The notes under the pieces: model-generated | Told to the model about the DNA's origin: nothing | The model's database searches: none | What the model saw: the letters and a program-made list of their open reading frames with translations, nothing else | Shown here: positions 9,546 to 18,669 of the stretch, piece by piece | How positions within the stretch are numbered: the first letter of the stretch is position 1 | Layout: the number at the start of each line of letters is the position of its first letter | NCBI RefSeq assembly: GCF_030067675.1 | Contig: NZ_JASJEV010000015.1 | Coordinates: 22,804-86,803, forward strand | Source of the DNA: Chelatococcus albus | Lineage (GTDB): Bacteria > Pseudomonadota > Alphaproteobacteria > Rhizobiales > Beijerinckiaceae | Length of the DNA stretch: 64,000 bases | Direction: 5' to 3' | Position numbers and translations under genes: made by a program

Positions 9546-10541
9546 CTACTCCGCCGCCTCGCGCCTCTCCGCCAGCGAGCGCTCCCAGGCGAGCGCATGG
9601 GCGACGATCGCGTCGAGATCGTCGTGCTCCGGCTTCCAGCCGAGGACGGCACGGATGCGGTCGGCGCCCGCGACCAGGGCGGCGGGATCGCCCGCCCGGC
9701 GGGGCGCAAGACGGACGGGGAACTCGACACCGGACACACGCTTCACGGCCTCGATCACCTCGAGGACGGAATAGCCGCGCCCGTAGCCGCAGTTGAGGAC
9801 GGCGCTCTCGCCGCCGGCGGCGAGATGGTCGAGCGCCAGCACGTGGGCCCGGGCGAGGTCGCTGACGTGGATGTAGTCGCGCAGACAGGTCCCGTCCGGC
9901 GTCGGATAGTCGGTGCCGAACACGTCGAGGTGCGTGCGCTGCCCAACTGCGGCCTGGGAGGCCACCTTGATGAGATGCGTGGCGCGCGGGCTCGACTGGC
10001 CGCTGCGCCTCGCCGGATCGGCGCCGGCGACGTTGAAATAGCGCAGGGCGACGTAGCGCAGCGGATGTGCGGCCGCCGTATCGCGCAGCATGAACTCTGT
10101 CATCAGCTTGGAGGTGCCGTAGGGCGATACCGGCGCGAGCCGTGCCGTCTCGGGGATGGGGCTCTCCTTGGCATCACCGTAGACGGCGGCGGTCGAGGAG
10201 AAGAGGAAGTGGCGCACGCCGTTCTCGACGGCCGCCCCGATGAGGGCGCGCGACTTCACCGTGTTGTTGAAATAGTAGCCGAGCGGATCGACGACCGAGT
10301 CCGGCACGACGATCGACCCGGCGAAATGCACGATGGCGGTCACGCCGTGCTGGCGGATGAGGCGTGCCAGCAGCTTCTCGTCGCCGCAATCCCCTTCGAC
10401 GAAGGCCGCCGCAGGATGCACCGCCCAGCGAAAGCCCGCGCGCAGATCGTCGAGGACGACGACGTCCCGCCCCGCGTCGACCAATGCCAGGACCATGTGG
10501 CTGCCGATGTAGCCGGCTCCGCCCGTGACCATTACCGCCAT
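9546..10541 (-). CDS. galE: UDP-glucose 4-epimerase
   Basis: A 331-residue short-chain dehydrogenase-fold epimerase that interconverts UDP-glucose and UDP-galactose in the cytosol. The N-terminal NAD-binding motif TGGAGYIGSH (residues 6-15), the catalytic serine region FSSTAAVYG, the YGTSK tyrosine-lysine pair, YFNVAGAD and the C-terminal YGRGYSVLEVI are all in place. It is preceded by a GAGGGGGC ribosome-binding site. As the last gene of the polysaccharide block, it would supply UDP-galactose to the locus glycosyltransferases. Confidence 0.95.
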   Translation of the reverse strand: MAVMVTGGAGYIGSHMVLALVDAGRDVVVLDDLRAGFRWAVHPAAAFVEGDCGDEKLLARLIRQHGVTAIVHFAGSIVVPDSVVDPLGYYFNNTVKSRALIGAAVENGVRHFLFSSTAAVYGDAKESPIPETARLAPVSPYGTSKLMTEFMLRDTAAAHPLRYVALRYFNVAGADPARRSGQSSPRATHLIKVASQAAVGQRTHLDVFGTDYPTPDGTCLRDYIHVSDLARAHVLALDHLAAGGESAVLNCGYGRGYSVLEVIEAVKRVSGVEFPVRLAPRRAGDPAALVAGADRIRAVLGWKPEHDDLDAIVAHALAWERSLAERREAAE

Positions 10542-10592
10542 GTTCGCCCCCTCGGCGTGCGCCCCCGTCGGGCGCGTTGAAAGACCCGCGGC

Positions 10593-11801
10593 TCAGCCGC
10601 CCCTGTGCAGGCGCACGGGCACGCGCACGAGGTCGCGATCCCATGTGACCTTGCAGTTCTTCAACTGGTAGCGCGTGAGGTAGAGGAACCCCTTGTCGCC
10701 GAAATCCTCGAAGGAAAAGGTCCGCGCGCCCGCGTCGATGAGCGAGGGATAGAAATAGGCGTCGGGCCGCGTGCAATCCTTGTCCCAGAGCAGTTGCGCC
10801 TCCATGACGAGCGAAGGCTCGCTCCAGTGCAGGAGATCCCGCGAGACCGTCGTGAAGATGCCCTCGACCACTTGCCCGCCGGCGCCCCGGCGCTTGTCGG
10901 CGAAGACAGCCATCACCTCGTTGCTGCCACGCAGCGTGACGAGCCCGCCGATCATGCGGCCGATGACGTTGGGCGCCACGGGCGTGCAGGTATGGGCGTC
11001 GGTGTCGGCGACCGCGTCGCGGAAGGGATCGACGAAGCGGGCGGAGAAATCCGCGCCGTTCCACGCCCGCCACGACGAGGGATCGTCGAGCGTCCGGGTG
11101 CGAATAAGGCAGTTGCCGCGCTTCTGCCCCCGGTAGCCGTCGGCGAAGACGAAGGCGTAGTAGAAGCCGTCGCGCGCGATGATGTTGGTCGGGTTGGCAT
11201 AGCCGACGCGCGCATCCCGATCGGTCGGGAAGGCATAGGGCAGCGTCGCCACCACGGGTGGCTTGCCCTGCCCTTCCGGGCGGAAGGTGCGGCCGCCGTC
11301 GCGCGAGACGAGGCCGGTGACGGTGTTGAGCAGGCAGGCGCTGTAGCTGCCGGCGGGGCATTGCCCCGGCGTGCGCTCGCCGCGCAGCTCGGTGTGGGCG
11401 AGCGCATAGACCGTGCGTCCGTCATGTGTATAGACGCCGCCGATCCAGCTCAGGTCGTCGAAGGCGGCGAGATCGGCTGAGCGCCTCGCCTCGTAGAGCA
11501 CGGCGCAGCTCGGCCTGACGGCGTGGAGGCTCGAACCGACGAGAGCGCGGTTGTCGTTGTGGCTGACGATCAGCCGCACCTCGCCCTCGGCGTTGCGGAA
11601 GGCACGTGCCGGGGCATCCGGCACGTGGCTCTTCACGCAGGCCTCGCGGGACCAGTCGAACACCGTCTCCATCGGGCCGGCCGGCACGACGGAGAGACCG
11701 GCCGAGAGGGTCTGCGCGCTCGCGCGCGGCCCTGCGCCGAGGCCGGCCGCGAGGCATCCCGCGGCCAGGATGATGCGCGCCCCCTTCGTGCGGCCCGCCA
11801 T
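10593..11801 (-). CDS. secreted beta-propeller protein with Asp-box (sialidase/glycosidase-like)
   Basis: A 402-residue exported protein. The signal peptide is clear (basic start, ILAAGCLAAGLGAG core, cleavage after ASA near residue 29). The body has the Asp-box SRDGGRTF typical of BNR/sialidase-type propellers, and spaced blocks such as DDPSSW and SRDLLHWSEPS that resemble blades of propeller glycosidases. A catalytic triad cannot be assigned, so it may bind rather than cut glycan. The ATG at 11799-11801 overlaps the pyruvyltransferase stop by one base and gives the signal peptide at the very N-terminus; a longer open frame upstream is not needed. It may trim or bind the exported polymer. 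Confidence 0.7.
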   Translation of the reverse strand: MAGRTKGARIILAAGCLAAGLGAGPRASAQTLSAGLSVVPAGPMETVFDWSREACVKSHVPDAPARAFRNAEGEVRLIVSHNDNRALVGSSLHAVRPSCAVLYEARRSADLAAFDDLSWIGGVYTHDGRTVYALAHTELRGERTPGQCPAGSYSACLLNTVTGLVSRDGGRTFRPEGQGKPPVVATLPYAFPTDRDARVGYANPTNIIARDGFYYAFVFADGYRGQKRGNCLIRTRTLDDPSSWRAWNGADFSARFVDPFRDAVADTDAHTCTPVAPNVIGRMIGGLVTLRGSNEVMAVFADKRRGAGGQVVEGIFTTVSRDLLHWSEPSLVMEAQLLWDKDCTRPDAYFYPSLIDAGARTFSFEDFGDKGFLYLTRYQLKNCKVTWDRDLVRVPVRLHRGG

Positions 11802-12988
11802 CACGCCACCCTTCGCGCCGGCTCGGGCGCCTTCTGCATCACATCCACCATCTTCGTGTCGGCGCCGTTCTCGACGAGGAACTGGCGCATCTCGCGGTAG
11901 GTGTGATGGTAGGCGCGGTTGAACTTGTCGAACAGCGACTGGTCCCAATAGTCCTCCAGCACGAAATCCTTGCCGGAGAAGACGTCGAAACTCGGGATCT
12001 GGTAGGTCTCGGCGAATTCGACCGTGCGGCTGTCGTAGGTGAAGTAGATCGCCGGCGTCCCGTTGGACAGGGCCATGAGGTTGCCGTGCAGGCGATAGCC
12101 GAGGACGAGGTCCTTCTGCTGCACGAGGGCTTCGTAGTCGGCCACGACGTCCGAATAGAACAGCCGCTCGCGGTGCAGCTTCTCCATGGTCTCGTCAAGG
12201 TACCACTCGGAAACCCACTTGTTGGCCTTCAGCGTCGCGAAGGCCTCCTCCTTCTGCTCCGGCGTGCCGAAGACGATCTTCTTCTCCTCCACCTCGCCCT
12301 GGGCCATGAGCACCACGTCGAAGCGCGCGGCGAGCGACTTCACGAGGTCGCGGTGGAAGGTGAGGTAGCGCTTGATGTCCTGGGCGTAGGCGGGCGAGAC
12401 CTCGCGGCGCATGGTGACGCCCACGTATTTCACCTCCTCGAGCCGCGGCAGCTTGATGGCGAGGTTCGGATCGTTGCGGCGGAAGGCGGTGGGGCAGCCG
12501 ACGATGCGCACGTTGCGGATGCCGATGTCCCAGAGCACCTGGGCGGAATAGGTGCCGCGCACGCCGATCGACGTGGTGGAATCGGCCATCATGCGCAGGA
12601 CGGTCTTCGTCTCGTCGGACAGCTCGAGCTTGCCCTTGACCGGTGCCTGGGCGCCGATGCCGAAGGCGATGACCGGGATCTTCAGGCGCTTGAGGACATC
12701 GACCGTCTGGCTCCACTTCATGTCCTTGTGGACGTAGTTGGAGCCGCGCAGGAAGACGTAGTCGTATTCCTTGTTGATGCGGTCGATGTCGTCGAGCTTC
12801 GGATTGGCGATCTCGAGCACCCCGAGCTTCTCGAAATCGAGAAGCTTCAGGGACGAGTCGAAGACGAAGGCGTCGCCGATGTTGTGGTAGTGATTGATGT
12901 GGGCCTGGATGTCCTTGTAGCGATACCAACGCACGTTGTCGTGGTCGTAGACCTCGCCGGAGGGGATCATCACGAGTATACGTGCCAT
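11801..12988 (-). CDS. polysaccharide pyruvyl transferase family protein (WgeH/ExpE8-position)
   Basis: A 395-residue protein of the polysaccharide pyruvyl transferase family, which adds ketal pyruvate from PEP to sugars of surface polymers. The family signature GYRLHGNLMALSNGTPAIYFTYDSR (about residues 305-329) and the N-terminal FLRGSNYVHKDM and IPVIAFGIGAQAP strands are visible. The start at 12988 (MARILVMIPSGE) has GGGAGA upstream; an ATG at 13015 would add 9 residues. Its codon use and AT content are slightly lower in GC than its neighbours. Galactoglucan EPS II carries pyruvyl groups, which fits this locus. Confidence 0.82.
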   Translation of the reverse strand: MARILVMIPSGEVYDHDNVRWYRYKDIQAHINHYHNIGDAFVFDSSLKLLDFEKLGVLEIANPKLDDIDRINKEYDYVFLRGSNYVHKDMKWSQTVDVLKRLKIPVIAFGIGAQAPVKGKLELSDETKTVLRMMADSTTSIGVRGTYSAQVLWDIGIRNVRIVGCPTAFRRNDPNLAIKLPRLEEVKYVGVTMRREVSPAYAQDIKRYLTFHRDLVKSLAARFDVVLMAQGEVEEKKIVFGTPEQKEEAFATLKANKWVSEWYLDETMEKLHRERLFYSDVVADYEALVQQKDLVLGYRLHGNLMALSNGTPAIYFTYDSRTVEFAETYQIPSFDVFSGKDFVLEDYWDQSLFDKFNRAYHHTYREMRQFLVENGADTKMVDVMQKAPEPARRVA

Positions 12989-13043
12989 TGGTCGTCTCCC
13001 TTCAACTTCATGCACGGATCAGGCCTGTCAGTTCGTGGCCGCG

Positions 13044-14381
13044 TCAGGCGGAGCGCGCGGCCGGAGGGGCCGCGGCGGGGGTGCGCGCCGCCCTCCTGGC
13101 AGCGATCTCGCGGTAGAGATCGACGTGCAGCCGCGCGAATTCCTCGAAGTCGATGGGCCGCCTGATGCCGGCGCGCAGCCGCTCCCACAGCGAGGGATCG
13201 GTCAGCGCCTCGACCATCCGGTCGACCAGGTCCTCCGACGAGCCGACACGGAAATGCAGGCCGTCGACGCCGTCCGTGATCTTCTCGGCCATGCCGCCGA
13301 TGTTGCTGCAGATAAGCGGGCGGCCGTGGAAGAAGGACTCCTGGATGACGATGGGCGAGTTCTCCCACCAGATGGAGGGAATGATCGTCCAGTCGATGGA
13401 GCGCATGAGGCGCGGCATCTCGCTGTTCTGATAGGCACCGTAGAAGCGCACGCGCGGGCCCGCACGCTCGATGAGGGCCTCGATCTTCTCCTGGAAGGGC
13501 TTGGGCTGGCGTTCGAGATTGCCGCCGAAGATCATGAGCTGGGCGTCCTCGCCCCACACGGCCTCGGGGATGCGGGTCACGGCGTCGAGCAGCACGTCGA
13601 CGCCCTTGAAGGCCGTGATCTGGCCGAAATAGGCAAAGCGCGAGCGTCGCCCCTCCGCCGGGCCGAGGGGGCGCGGCGGCACGGGCGCGGCGATGTCGAG
13701 GCCGTTCTCGATGACCGTGAAGCGCGCGGCGTCGAGCCCCCAGTCGACGTAGCGGTCGACGAGGAAGCGGCTCGGCGAGACGAAATGGTCGGCGACCTCG
13801 AGCAGCCCGCGCACGAAATGCTCGCGCCGCAGGAAGCGCGCCGGCGAGATGTCCGGGAAGCAGGCATTGCAATCGGCGGGCGAGGCCCGGTAGCAGAGTT
13901 TCGTGCCGCCCGTCTTCACCATCTGTCCGTGGTGGTGACAGATCGAGAGGAATTCGTGAAAGGTCACCACGATCAGCGTCTCGGGCAGGGCCCGGCGCAC
14001 GGCGTAGAGGCATTCGAGCCCGAGGCCGATGAAGTGGTGAAAATGCACCACATCCGGCTTCAGGTCCTGCACCACGCGCAGGAAATCGCGCTCGATCTCC
14101 TCCGTGTTGCGGTTCGACAGGAGGAAATGATCGTACTCGTCGGCGTGGTAGAGGATCTCGCCGTCCTTCTGGCGCAGGCTGAGCAGGGCGGTCGCGCCGT
14201 GGCGCGCCACGGGATGGCCGACGCGCGCGAGGAAACGCGACCCTGCGCCGTCGAGGCGGTTGAGCCCCTTGTGCAGGTTGTAGGAGGCGATCTCGGCACC
14301 GCCGAGCGAGAAGCTCGGATGGCCGTGCGACACGACGAGGACGCGCAGGGGACGATCGGTCACGGAACGGTCGGTCATCAT
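13044..14381 (-). CDS. glycosyltransferase family 4 (WgeG/ExpE7-position)
   Basis: A 445-residue GT-B fold glycosyltransferase. The N-terminal domain has VLVVSHGHPSFSLGGAEI. The C-terminal domain carries YFGQITAFKGVDVLLDA and the retaining-GT EX7E region PSIWWENSPIVIQE followed by GGMAEKITDGVDG. Between the domains lie four cysteines spaced C-x14-C-x7-C-x2-C (ending CFPDI), shared with the gene at 17410. The start is the ATG at 14381, overlapping the upstream stop (TGATG), so the long open frame before it is not coding. It transfers a sugar during repeat-unit assembly; donor and acceptor are unknown. Confidence 0.88.
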   Translation of the reverse strand: MMTDRSVTDRPLRVLVVSHGHPSFSLGGAEIASYNLHKGLNRLDGAGSRFLARVGHPVARHGATALLSLRQKDGEILYHADEYDHFLLSNRNTEEIERDFLRVVQDLKPDVVHFHHFIGLGLECLYAVRRALPETLIVVTFHEFLSICHHHGQMVKTGGTKLCYRASPADCNACFPDISPARFLRREHFVRGLLEVADHFVSPSRFLVDRYVDWGLDAARFTVIENGLDIAAPVPPRPLGPAEGRRSRFAYFGQITAFKGVDVLLDAVTRIPEAVWGEDAQLMIFGGNLERQPKPFQEKIEALIERAGPRVRFYGAYQNSEMPRLMRSIDWTIIPSIWWENSPIVIQESFFHGRPLICSNIGGMAEKITDGVDGLHFRVGSSEDLVDRMVEALTDPSLWERLRAGIRRPIDFEEFARLHVDLYREIAARRAARTPAAAPPAARSA

Positions 14382-16561
14382 CAGCCCCGCATGTTGGCGA
14401 CCAGGAGGGACCAGCGGCGATTGAAGCTCCAGCGGTCGACGCGCTGGGCCAGACGCCGCCAGGCGAGGCTCGCCGCGCCCGCCTCCTCGTCCGCGGCGAC
14501 CATCTCGACTTCCGGCAGCCACAGCGACGGCGTGCCGGCGAGCTTGAGCTTGAGGCAGAGGTCGCGCCCCTTGTCGGCGGCGCCGAGATAGGAGCGGCTG
14601 AAGCCGCCCGCCGTCTCCACCGCCGCCCGCGGCACGACGCAGCAGGCCACCGATCCGGCCACGACCTCCGTCGGCTCGGCATCGCGCACGACATCGCGCG
14701 GATAGCCGATGAAGCGGTCCGTGAGGCGCCGCTCACCGCCCTCCGTCTCGAGCCAGGTGCCGGCGAAGCGGATGGAATTGTCCTCGAAGACGATGGTCGG
14801 GCTCACCAGCACCTTGCCGCCGCGGGCGCGGTAGGCGCGCTCCATGCGCGACAGCCAGCCCGCCCGGCGCGGCAGAACGCCGGCCGCGAGGAAGACGAGC
14901 GTCTCGGCCGTCGTCGCCCCGAGCGCGGCCTCGAAGGCGTCGCAGACGTCGGTGACGCCCTCGGCGACGACGAGGCGCACGCCAAGACCGTAGAAGCCCG
15001 CCAGCCGGCACACCTCGGCGGCAACCCGGTCGAATGCCTCGACGGGAGCCGAGACGATGATCGGCACGGCCCGTGTCTCCGGGTCGAGGGCGAGCAGCGA
15101 CAGGGCGGCCGTCACCTCCTCGGCGTCGAGCCCGGCGGCGACGACCAGCGCCAGTGGCGCCTCCTCGTCGTCGAAACCGAAATCGCGGGTCTCCACGGTC
15201 CGTGGCGGCGGCTGGTCCACGGCCTGCATCATCGGTCCGATGTGCCGCTCGATGGCGAGCGCGGCCGTGGCGGTTCGCGGATCGAGCGCCGAGACGAGCC
15301 GCTCGATGACCCGGCGCGACAGGCCGCGCATGGCGGTGAGCGGATAGAAGGCGATCGTGTCGTCCTCGATCGTCAGCTCGAAATAGACCGGCGCCCCGTC
15401 GGCCGCGGACAGTCCGGGCACGAAGGCGAGGAAGCCGTGATCGTGGCGGGCCGGGTCGAGCCGGCCGGCAAACAGCGGATCGTTGAGGAAGGCGCTCGTC
15501 ACGTCCGGGCGCGGCAGGCGTGTCCAGTTCTCCGTGACCGGCTGGGCGCCGGCGCCGGCCCTGAGCGCCATGCTGTCGACGAGGCCGTCGGGGTCGAGCA
15601 TCCAGCCGCTGACGAGGATGCCGCCGCCGGGCACGTCGACCACCATGTCCATGCCGATGCGGATCGGCTTCTGCAGGGGGGAGACCGTATCGCGCCCGTC
15701 GAAACGCTCGCTCGCCCGGCGCAGGATGCGCAGGGTCTCGGTGCCGGCGTCGCCGCGCGGCAGCACGTCCCGGATGTGCGCGGGCACGTCCGTCGAGGCG
15801 AGCAGCACGCGCCGCTCGTAGATCTCAAGCGCCCGCCAGCCCTCCGCCCCGCGGAAGTAGAGGCGCTGCAGCTTTTCCGGATCGACAACTGTCTTGCCAG
15901 GCGAGAGGAGCCCGAAGAAGCCGTGGCCCCGTCCGCCGAGATCCTCGCGCGGCACGGTCGCCGCCGTGAACTCGCCGACGAGGAAGCCGTCATGCGCCAC
16001 GAGGAGGCGCGTGGTATCCGCCGGCAGCTCCGTGGACCAGCCCTGGAGGAAGACCTCGCCGGTGTCGAGCGTGCCCATCACCTCGACGAAGCCGTCGTTG
16101 CGGGCCGCGGCCTGCAGCATGGTGAGGGCGGCGGCGAGGCGTTTCGGCCCGCTCTTGCCGGACATCAGGGCGTGGATAAGGCCGTCGGCGGCGTCCTTGA
16201 AGGCCTCGCCCGCATCGGTCGCCATCAGGTGCAGGAGCCCCTGCAGCGGCAGGGCGCGGCGCACCAGCGTGTAACGCGCCGGCCGGCCGCCGCGGCGCAT
16301 GACGATGGAGCCGAGGCGCAGCCGGCCCGTGATCTGCAGCGGCACGGCGGCGACGAAGCCGATCGCGGCCTCGGCCGGCGCCTCCGCCCGGCGCCAGGTG
16401 ACGACGGTCGCCTCCATGCACATGGCCGGATCGCCGTTGAGCAGCACCTGGAGGGCACCGGGCATGGCGTCCGCCACGCCCATGACGAGTACGAACTCCT
16501 CGCCGATGGGCGCGGCCAGGGCCGTCTCGCCGTCGACCGGCAGGTTCGGATGTTCGCTCAC
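14381..16561 (-). CDS. large protein with degenerate GT2-like C-terminal domain (WgeF/ExpE6-position)
   Basis: A 726-residue protein. The first 450 residues are beta-rich modules without a recognised enzyme motif. From about residue 480 the sequence follows the GT2-type domain of the neighbour at 19502-21829: LVFLAAGVLPRRAGWLSRM lines up with its LAMVNSDVVPTAPGWLEAL. The metal-binding aspartate is replaced (NSD becomes AAG, about residues 558-560), so it is probably a pseudo-glycosyltransferase. The GTG at 16561 is preferred because GGAGAGG lies 5-6 bases before it and SEHPNLPVDG follows; an ATG at 16678 would overlap the previous gene by 44 bases. Role unknown. Confidence 0.7.
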   Translation of the reverse strand: MSEHPNLPVDGETALAAPIGEEFVLVMGVADAMPGALQVLLNGDPAMCMEATVVTWRRAEAPAEAAIGFVAAVPLQITGRLRLGSIVMRRGGRPARYTLVRRALPLQGLLHLMATDAGEAFKDAADGLIHALMSGKSGPKRLAAALTMLQAAARNDGFVEVMGTLDTGEVFLQGWSTELPADTTRLLVAHDGFLVGEFTAATVPREDLGGRGHGFFGLLSPGKTVVDPEKLQRLYFRGAEGWRALEIYERRVLLASTDVPAHIRDVLPRGDAGTETLRILRRASERFDGRDTVSPLQKPIRIGMDMVVDVPGGGILVSGWMLDPDGLVDSMALRAGAGAQPVTENWTRLPRPDVTSAFLNDPLFAGRLDPARHDHGFLAFVPGLSAADGAPVYFELTIEDDTIAFYPLTAMRGLSRRVIERLVSALDPRTATAALAIERHIGPMMQAVDQPPPRTVETRDFGFDDEEAPLALVVAAGLDAEEVTAALSLLALDPETRAVPIIVSAPVEAFDRVAAEVCRLAGFYGLGVRLVVAEGVTDVCDAFEAALGATTAETLVFLAAGVLPRRAGWLSRMERAYRARGGKVLVSPTIVFEDNSIRFAGTWLETEGGERRLTDRFIGYPRDVVRDAEPTEVVAGSVACCVVPRAAVETAGGFSRSYLGAADKGRDLCLKLKLAGTPSLWLPEVEMVAADEEAGAASLAWRRLAQRVDRWSFNRRWSLLVANMRG

Positions 16562-16634
16562 ACGCGCCTCTCCCGTCGCTGAATTGAAAAAACGGCCGTC
16601 GTCCGCCGATCCCTTGTGCGCCGAGCGCCGCCCA

Positions 16635-17393
16635 TCACAGCCCGCCCTTGCGCACGAGGAGGAGGGCGACAGCGGCAATGGCGGCGACGGCGGAGATGGC
16701 CCCGAGCGCCGCGAGCAGGGTCACCGCCCGGCGCATGGGGCGGTCGGCGGCGGCGGCGAGATCGCGGATGCGCTCGTCGAAATCCGCGAGCGTCCTGTCG
16801 AAGCGCATCAGGAAGACCTCGACGTCGGACACGCGGCGCGAGAGCTCGTCCTGGTTGGCCCGCACCACCTCGAGGGCGGCACCGATGCCGTCCTCCGTGG
16901 ACGACAGTTTCTCCACCTCCTCGGCGGTGGCGCGCAGGATCTCGGCGGCCTCGCGCTGGATGATCTGCGAGCGCCGCTGGGCGGCGATGAGCACATCGAG
17001 CTGGTCGAGGACGCGGGCAAGTGGCGCGCTGACGGCAGCCTCGGCGGCGCGCTCGTCCTGCGAGGGCACGCGCAGCATGACCTCCTGTCCCGTCGAGGGC
17101 GACACCGCGACGACCGAGAGCTGCTCCGTCTGCTGCATGGCGAAATCCGGCAGCTGCACCTCGAAGGCGTGGGCGCCATCGCCGATGCCGTTGCGGCGAA
17201 GGTCGATGCGCGGCCTGTCAGCGACGCCGGAGGCGACCATGCGGCCGCCGAGCAGCACGCGCACCTGCAGGCGCTCGTCGGGATGCGCGCGGTCCCACAC
17301 CCAGCCGAACAGGCGGGCGCCGTCGATGGCGTCCATCCGGCCGTGGATGTCCGCCGGGTCCGTCTTCTGGGTCTTCGCTTCGGCGAGGCTCAT
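16635..17393 (-). CDS. coiled-coil protein with sugar-type N-terminal module and C-terminal membrane anchor (WgeE/ExpE5-position)
   Basis: A 252-residue protein not recognised by function. Residues about 15-95 (IHGRMDAIDGARLFGWVWD ... GDGAHAFEVQLP) form a small beta module seen in rhizobial polysaccharide proteins. Residues about 120-215 are a charged alpha-helical coiled coil. The last 30 residues hold one transmembrane segment (AVTLLAALGAISAVAAIAAVALLL) followed by RKGGL, so it is a tail-anchored membrane protein. The start MSLAEAK has a strong GGGAGGAAG site. It may organise the glycosyltransferases at the membrane; that is inference. Confidence 0.65.
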   Translation of the reverse strand: MSLAEAKTQKTDPADIHGRMDAIDGARLFGWVWDRAHPDERLQVRVLLGGRMVASGVADRPRIDLRRNGIGDGAHAFEVQLPDFAMQQTEQLSVVAVSPSTGQEVMLRVPSQDERAAEAAVSAPLARVLDQLDVLIAAQRRSQIIQREAAEILRATAEEVEKLSSTEDGIGAALEVVRANQDELSRRVSDVEVFLMRFDRTLADFDERIRDLAAAADRPMRRAVTLLAALGAISAVAAIAAVALLLVRKGGL

Positions 17394-17409
17394 GCGTCTT
17401 CCTCCCGGC

Positions 17410-18669
17410 TCAGGCGGCTGCGGCCATGCGGCCCAGGCGCCGGTAGAGGGCGAGGTGACGGTCGGCGACCGTCTCGATGTCCGGCGGCTCGACGATGCCT
17501 TCGACCAGGCGCTCCCACAGGCCCGGCGTCTCGGCGGCCTCGCGCATGGCCCGCGCCAGCGCCACCGGGTCGTCGGGGCGCACATGCAGGCCGTCGATGC
17601 CGTGGCGCACCGCCTCGGCCATGCCGCCGATGCCGCTCGTGATCACCGGGCGGCGGTGGCGGAAGGCCTCCTGGATGACGAGCGGCGCGTTCTCCCACCA
17701 GATCGAGGGCATGACGACCCAGTCGACCGCAGCCATCAGCGCCGGCAGCTCGTCGCGACCGTAGGGCCCGAGCCGCACGACCCGCGGCTCGGTGGCGGCG
17801 GCGAGCGCGTCGACCTCCTCGACGAAGCGCTCCGCCTGGAACGGCGTGCCGCCGTGCAGGCGCAGCTCGAAGCCGTCGAGTTCCTCTTCGATCAGCCGCT
17901 TCGCCGCCTTCAGAAGGACGGTGACCCCCTTCCACGGGTTGACGTTGCCGAAATAGCCGAAGACCGGCCGCCGCCCGTCAGGGGAGGAGCGGTGAGCGGC
18001 GGCCGGCACGGCAGGCCGACCGTTGGCGATCACGTCGATCGACCCGGCCGGCAGCCCCCAGGCGACGTACCGCTCCTTGAGGAAGCGGCTCGGCGCGACG
18101 AAGGCGTCCACCTGCGCGAGGTGGGTCTTGAGGTGCTGCTCGCGCAGCAGGAAACGGTCGGCCGCTATGTCGGGAAAGCAGCCATGGCAACGATCGGGCG
18201 AGGCGCGGTCACACCGCTCGCGGCCCCTCGTGCGCATCATCAGGCCGTCGTGGGCGCAGATGGGATAGTAGTCGTGCAGCGTCAGGACGATCCGCGCCTC
18301 GGGCAGGACACGCCGGACGAGGGCGATGAACTCGACGCCGACGAGCAGAAGGTGGTGGATGTGCACCACGTCCGGCCGGAAGTCCTCGAGGAGGGCGGTC
18401 AGATCCGGCACGACGCCGTAGGTATCCACCTGGCTCATGTAGAAGCGGTCGAAATGCCCGCTCCACAGCACCACCTCGCCCGAGGCGCCCGTGACGGCCT
18501 GGAAGGCCGTGCCCGGCCGCGGCTCGCGGTGGATGCGGTTGGTGGCGGCAAGGAACAGCGTCTCGCCCCCCTCGCGCGCCGCGAGGCTGCGGAACAGGTC
18601 GTGGGCGAAGATCTCCGTGCCGCCGGGGTGGAAGTCCGGGTGGTTATGCGCAACGACGAGAACCCTCAA
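17410..18669 (-). CDS. glycosyltransferase family 4 (WgeD/ExpE4-position)
   Basis: A 419-residue GT-B glycosyltransferase and close paralogue of the product of 13044-14381. Shared features are VLVVAHNHPDFHPGGTEI at the N-terminus, the cysteine pattern C-x14-C-x7-C-x2-CFPDI, GYFGNVNPWKGVTVLLKA and PSIWWENAPLVIQEAFRHRRPVITS. The likely start is TTG at 18667-18669 (LRVLVVAHN), because it overlaps the methyltransferase stop as TTGA and has GGGGAG upstream. An ATG at 18735 would give a 66-base overlap and an unlike leader. The two paralogues probably add different sugars of the same repeat unit. Confidence 0.85.
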   Translation of the reverse strand: MRVLVVAHNHPDFHPGGTEIFAHDLFRSLAAREGGETLFLAATNRIHREPRPGTAFQAVTGASGEVVLWSGHFDRFYMSQVDTYGVVPDLTALLEDFRPDVVHIHHLLLVGVEFIALVRRVLPEARIVLTLHDYYPICAHDGLMMRTRGRERCDRASPDRCHGCFPDIAADRFLLREQHLKTHLAQVDAFVAPSRFLKERYVAWGLPAGSIDVIANGRPAVPAAAHRSSPDGRRPVFGYFGNVNPWKGVTVLLKAAKRLIEEELDGFELRLHGGTPFQAERFVEEVDALAAATEPRVVRLGPYGRDELPALMAAVDWVVMPSIWWENAPLVIQEAFRHRRPVITSGIGGMAEAVRHGIDGLHVRPDDPVALARAMREAAETPGLWERLVEGIVEPPDIETVADRHLALYRRLGRMAAAA

